NCBI RefSeq assembly: GCF_025685655.1
Contig: NZ_JAGSYG010000004.1
Location: forward strand, 434,001-498,000
Direction: 5' to 3'
Origin: Acidicapsa ligni
Lineage (GTDB): Bacteria > Acidobacteriota > Terriglobia > Terriglobales > Acidobacteriaceae
DNA length: 64,000 nt
Shown piece after piece: positions 62,538 to 64,000 of the stretch. The first letter of the stretch is position 1. Every line of letters begins with the position of its first letter. A program made the position numbers and the translations under genes. Under the pieces are notes generated by a model. The model saw only the letters and a program-made list of their open reading frames with translations, did not search any database and had not been told where the DNA came from.

Positions 62538-63617
62538 TTGAAATCGGTGATTGTTCTTGTTCCGGCAGCCATGATTCTTTTTACGGGTTGCAAACCTGCA
62601 GAGACGGCCAAGGAGCCAGCCATGCAGGCACTGCCGGTACAGACGCAGGATGTGACTCTTGTTCCTGTAGAGCAAAGTTCAGATTACGTGGCCACGATCA
62701 AATCGCGGCGCTCCGTCACCCTGATGCCTCAGGTCGATGGCAACCTGACGCAAATACTGGTCAAGTCGGGTGATCATGTCCATTCCGGGCAACCGCTTAT
62801 GGTGATTGACCCCATACGCCAGCAGGCTCTTGTGGACGCGCAGCGGGCAACTGAAAACCAGAAGAAGGCTCTCTACGACTACAACACCCTCGAGATTGAT
62901 CGCCAGAAAAAGCTCTTCGCTGCCGGGGTCACCAGCCGGGACACACTGGACCAGGCGGAACAGTCGTATCAGAACACCCGCGCTGACTGGGAATCGTCAA
63001 TTGCCACGCGCAAGTCGCTTGAAGAGCAGCTTGCGTATTACCTCATCCGCGCGCCATTTGATGGAGTCGTCGGAGATATTCCTGTTCATGTGGGGGACTA
63101 TGCCACCACTACCACTGCGTTGACGACGGTGGACGAGAATAAGGATCTTGAGGCCTATATCTATGTCCCTACGGAGCGCGGTGGGGAAGTGCGCAACGGT
63201 CTGCCGGTGCAGGTTTTGGATACCGACGGCAAGGTACTCGAAAGCAGCAAGGTGGATTTTCTTTCGCCTCAGGTCGACAGTTCCACGCAGGGGATTTTGC
63301 TGAAGGCTCCTGTGCATAGTGGGGCTGCTGGAGTTTTCCGTGCTGCGCAGCTAGTCAAGGCTCGCGTGATTTGGAAGACCGCGCCAATGCCTGTGGTTCC
63401 TGTGCTTGCTGTATCGCGACAGGGCGGCCAGAGTTTTGTCTTCCTGGCAGTGAAGCAGCCGGATGGCCATGTCGCCGCCAGGCAGATTGCGGTCACACTG
63501 GGGGATACGGTGGACAATAACTATTCCATTACTTCAGGTATCAAGGTCGGGGATCAGGTTATCGTCTCGGGTACGCAGTTCCTGGTAGACAACATGCCCG
63601 TGTTGCCTCACGCATAG
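62538..63617 (+). CDS. RND efflux periplasmic adaptor lipoprotein (AcrA-like)
   Basis: About 359 residues from TTG 62538, giving a lipoprotein signal (MKSVIVLVPAAMILFTGC, Cys18); TTG 62472 is a longer alternative. Domains of the MFP family: lipoyl halves (RRSVTLMPQVDGNLTQILVKSGDHVHSGQPLMVI and YYLIRAPFDGVVGDIPVHVGDYATTTT), short alpha-hairpin (QRATENQKKALYDYNTLE), beta-barrel and membrane-proximal domains. The permease gene follows 119 bases downstream. It is a different, acylated type from the adaptor at 16 kb. Substrate unknown. Confidence 0.93.
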   Translation: MKSVIVLVPAAMILFTGCKPAETAKEPAMQALPVQTQDVTLVPVEQSSDYVATIKSRRSVTLMPQVDGNLTQILVKSGDHVHSGQPLMVIDPIRQQALVDAQRATENQKKALYDYNTLEIDRQKKLFAAGVTSRDTLDQAEQSYQNTRADWESSIATRKSLEEQLAYYLIRAPFDGVVGDIPVHVGDYATTTTALTTVDENKDLEAYIYVPTERGGEVRNGLPVQVLDTDGKVLESSKVDFLSPQVDSSTQGILLKAPVHSGAAGVFRAAQLVKARVIWKTAPMPVVPVLAVSRQGGQSFVFLAVKQPDGHVAARQIAVTLGDTVDNNYSITSGIKVGDQVIVSGTQFLVDNMPVLPHA

Positions 63618-63736
63618 CTCGTGATCGATCAGGCCATGTTGATGCGCGTGCTGTGGGTGACATAGGCGCTTGTGAAATGCTCAGCTCCGAAGATATCTTG
63701 CGTTGAGCAAGCCAGGTTTGAGGAAGGAAATAAGCC

Positions 63737-64000
63737 TTGTTCGTAGATTTCTTCATTCGCCGTCCGGTCTTTGCCACGGTGTCGGCATTGCTCATTATTC
63801 TTGCCGGTGCTGTCTGCATTCCTACACTTCCGATTGCGCTTTATCCGCAACTGGCACCGCCGCAGGTGGAGGTTTCCAGTTCCTATGTGGGCGCAGATGC
63901 TGAGACTGTTGAGAAGGCGGTTACGATTCCGCTGGAGGAGTCAATCAACGGCGTGCAGGGAATGCATTACATCAGCTCCTCAAGCACGAACAACGGCCTT
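63737..64000 (+). CDS. RND efflux permease, HAE1/AcrB type, N-terminal fragment
   Basis: Cut by the right edge; 88 residues visible. TTG 63737 after AGGAAGGAA gives FVDFFIRRPVFATVSALLIILAGAVCIPTLPIALYPQLAPPQVEVSSSYVGADAETVE, which matches the AcrB first helix and porter start (NFFIDRP, LPVAQYP, APPAI, YPGADA). It completes an adaptor-permease pair; the outer-membrane factor may follow beyond the window. No other starting codon fits as well. Confidence 0.93.
   Translation, partial: MFVDFFIRRPVFATVSALLIILAGAVCIPTLPIALYPQLAPPQVEVSSSYVGADAETVEKAVTIPLEESINGVQGMHYISSSSTNNGL

Overview
The window looks like chromosomal DNA of an Acidobacteriota member, probably of the Acidobacteriaceae/Terriglobia type. 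This is inferred from gene style and content: an acidobacterial-type PQQ quinoprotein, a reaction-centre-type dihaem cytochrome c in a non-phototrophic context, long RND efflux operons, many glycoside-degrading enzymes, and GCA/GTT-rich intergenic minisatellites. There are no rRNA genes, no insertion sequences, no prophage and no CRISPR array. One tRNA gene (Glu, anticodon TTC) is present. About 45 genes are supported, two of them cut by the window edges.

Layout. 1-11 kb: truncated PQQ quinoprotein; a hexamer/18-mer minisatellite with a palindromic core; a DegP/HtrA protease; a small orphan gene behind a strongly foldable leader; a vapBC toxin-antitoxin pair; purM-purN; a DCC-family protein divergent from hemL; a second copy of the minisatellite; a polysaccharide deacetylase divergent from panB-panC; and a dihaem cytochrome c. 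11-20 kb: bcp plus a 3-methyladenine glycosylase, a secreted protein with repeated DPDRP motifs, and a complete tripartite RND efflux operon (permease, adaptor, outer-membrane factor). 20-31 kb: a HAD-UbiA fusion divergent from a DUF2252 gene, glycerol kinase, a large FAD/Fe-S D-2-hydroxyacid dehydrogenase, and lutABC.

31-41 kb is a seven-gene minus-strand cluster for hexuronate use: a Tat-exported family 2 glycoside hydrolase, glpD, uxaA, an RbsD/FucU-like protein, uxuA, uxaC and an ExuT-like transporter. The hydrolase could release uronic acids, the transporter import them, and UxaC, UxuA and UxaA take them to 2-keto-3-deoxygluconate. The two NADH-dependent reductases that link these steps are not in the window. 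41-48 kb: a NirA-type sulfite/nitrite reductase, a GH20 beta-hexosaminidase, Tag glycosylase, a dicarboxylate/amino-acid symporter and threonine synthase. 48-54 kb: an exopolysaccharide export protein with a large Asn-rich insert and a phosphoglycosyl transferase that would prime synthesis. 53-56 kb: a NagX-like membrane acetyltransferase divergent from a GH109-type NAD-dependent glycosidase. 56-60 kb: methionine synthase split into two overlapping genes behind a structured leader. The window ends with a secreted hypothetical, tRNA-Glu, a queuosine-precursor transporter, and the adaptor and truncated permease of a second RND pump.

The most unusual items are the dispersed palindromic minisatellite, the uncatalogued foldable leader at 2.8 kb, the split metH with its leader, the DPDRP-repeat secreted protein, and the RbsD-like protein inside the hexuronate cluster. 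No wholly new system can be proved from sequence reading alone.
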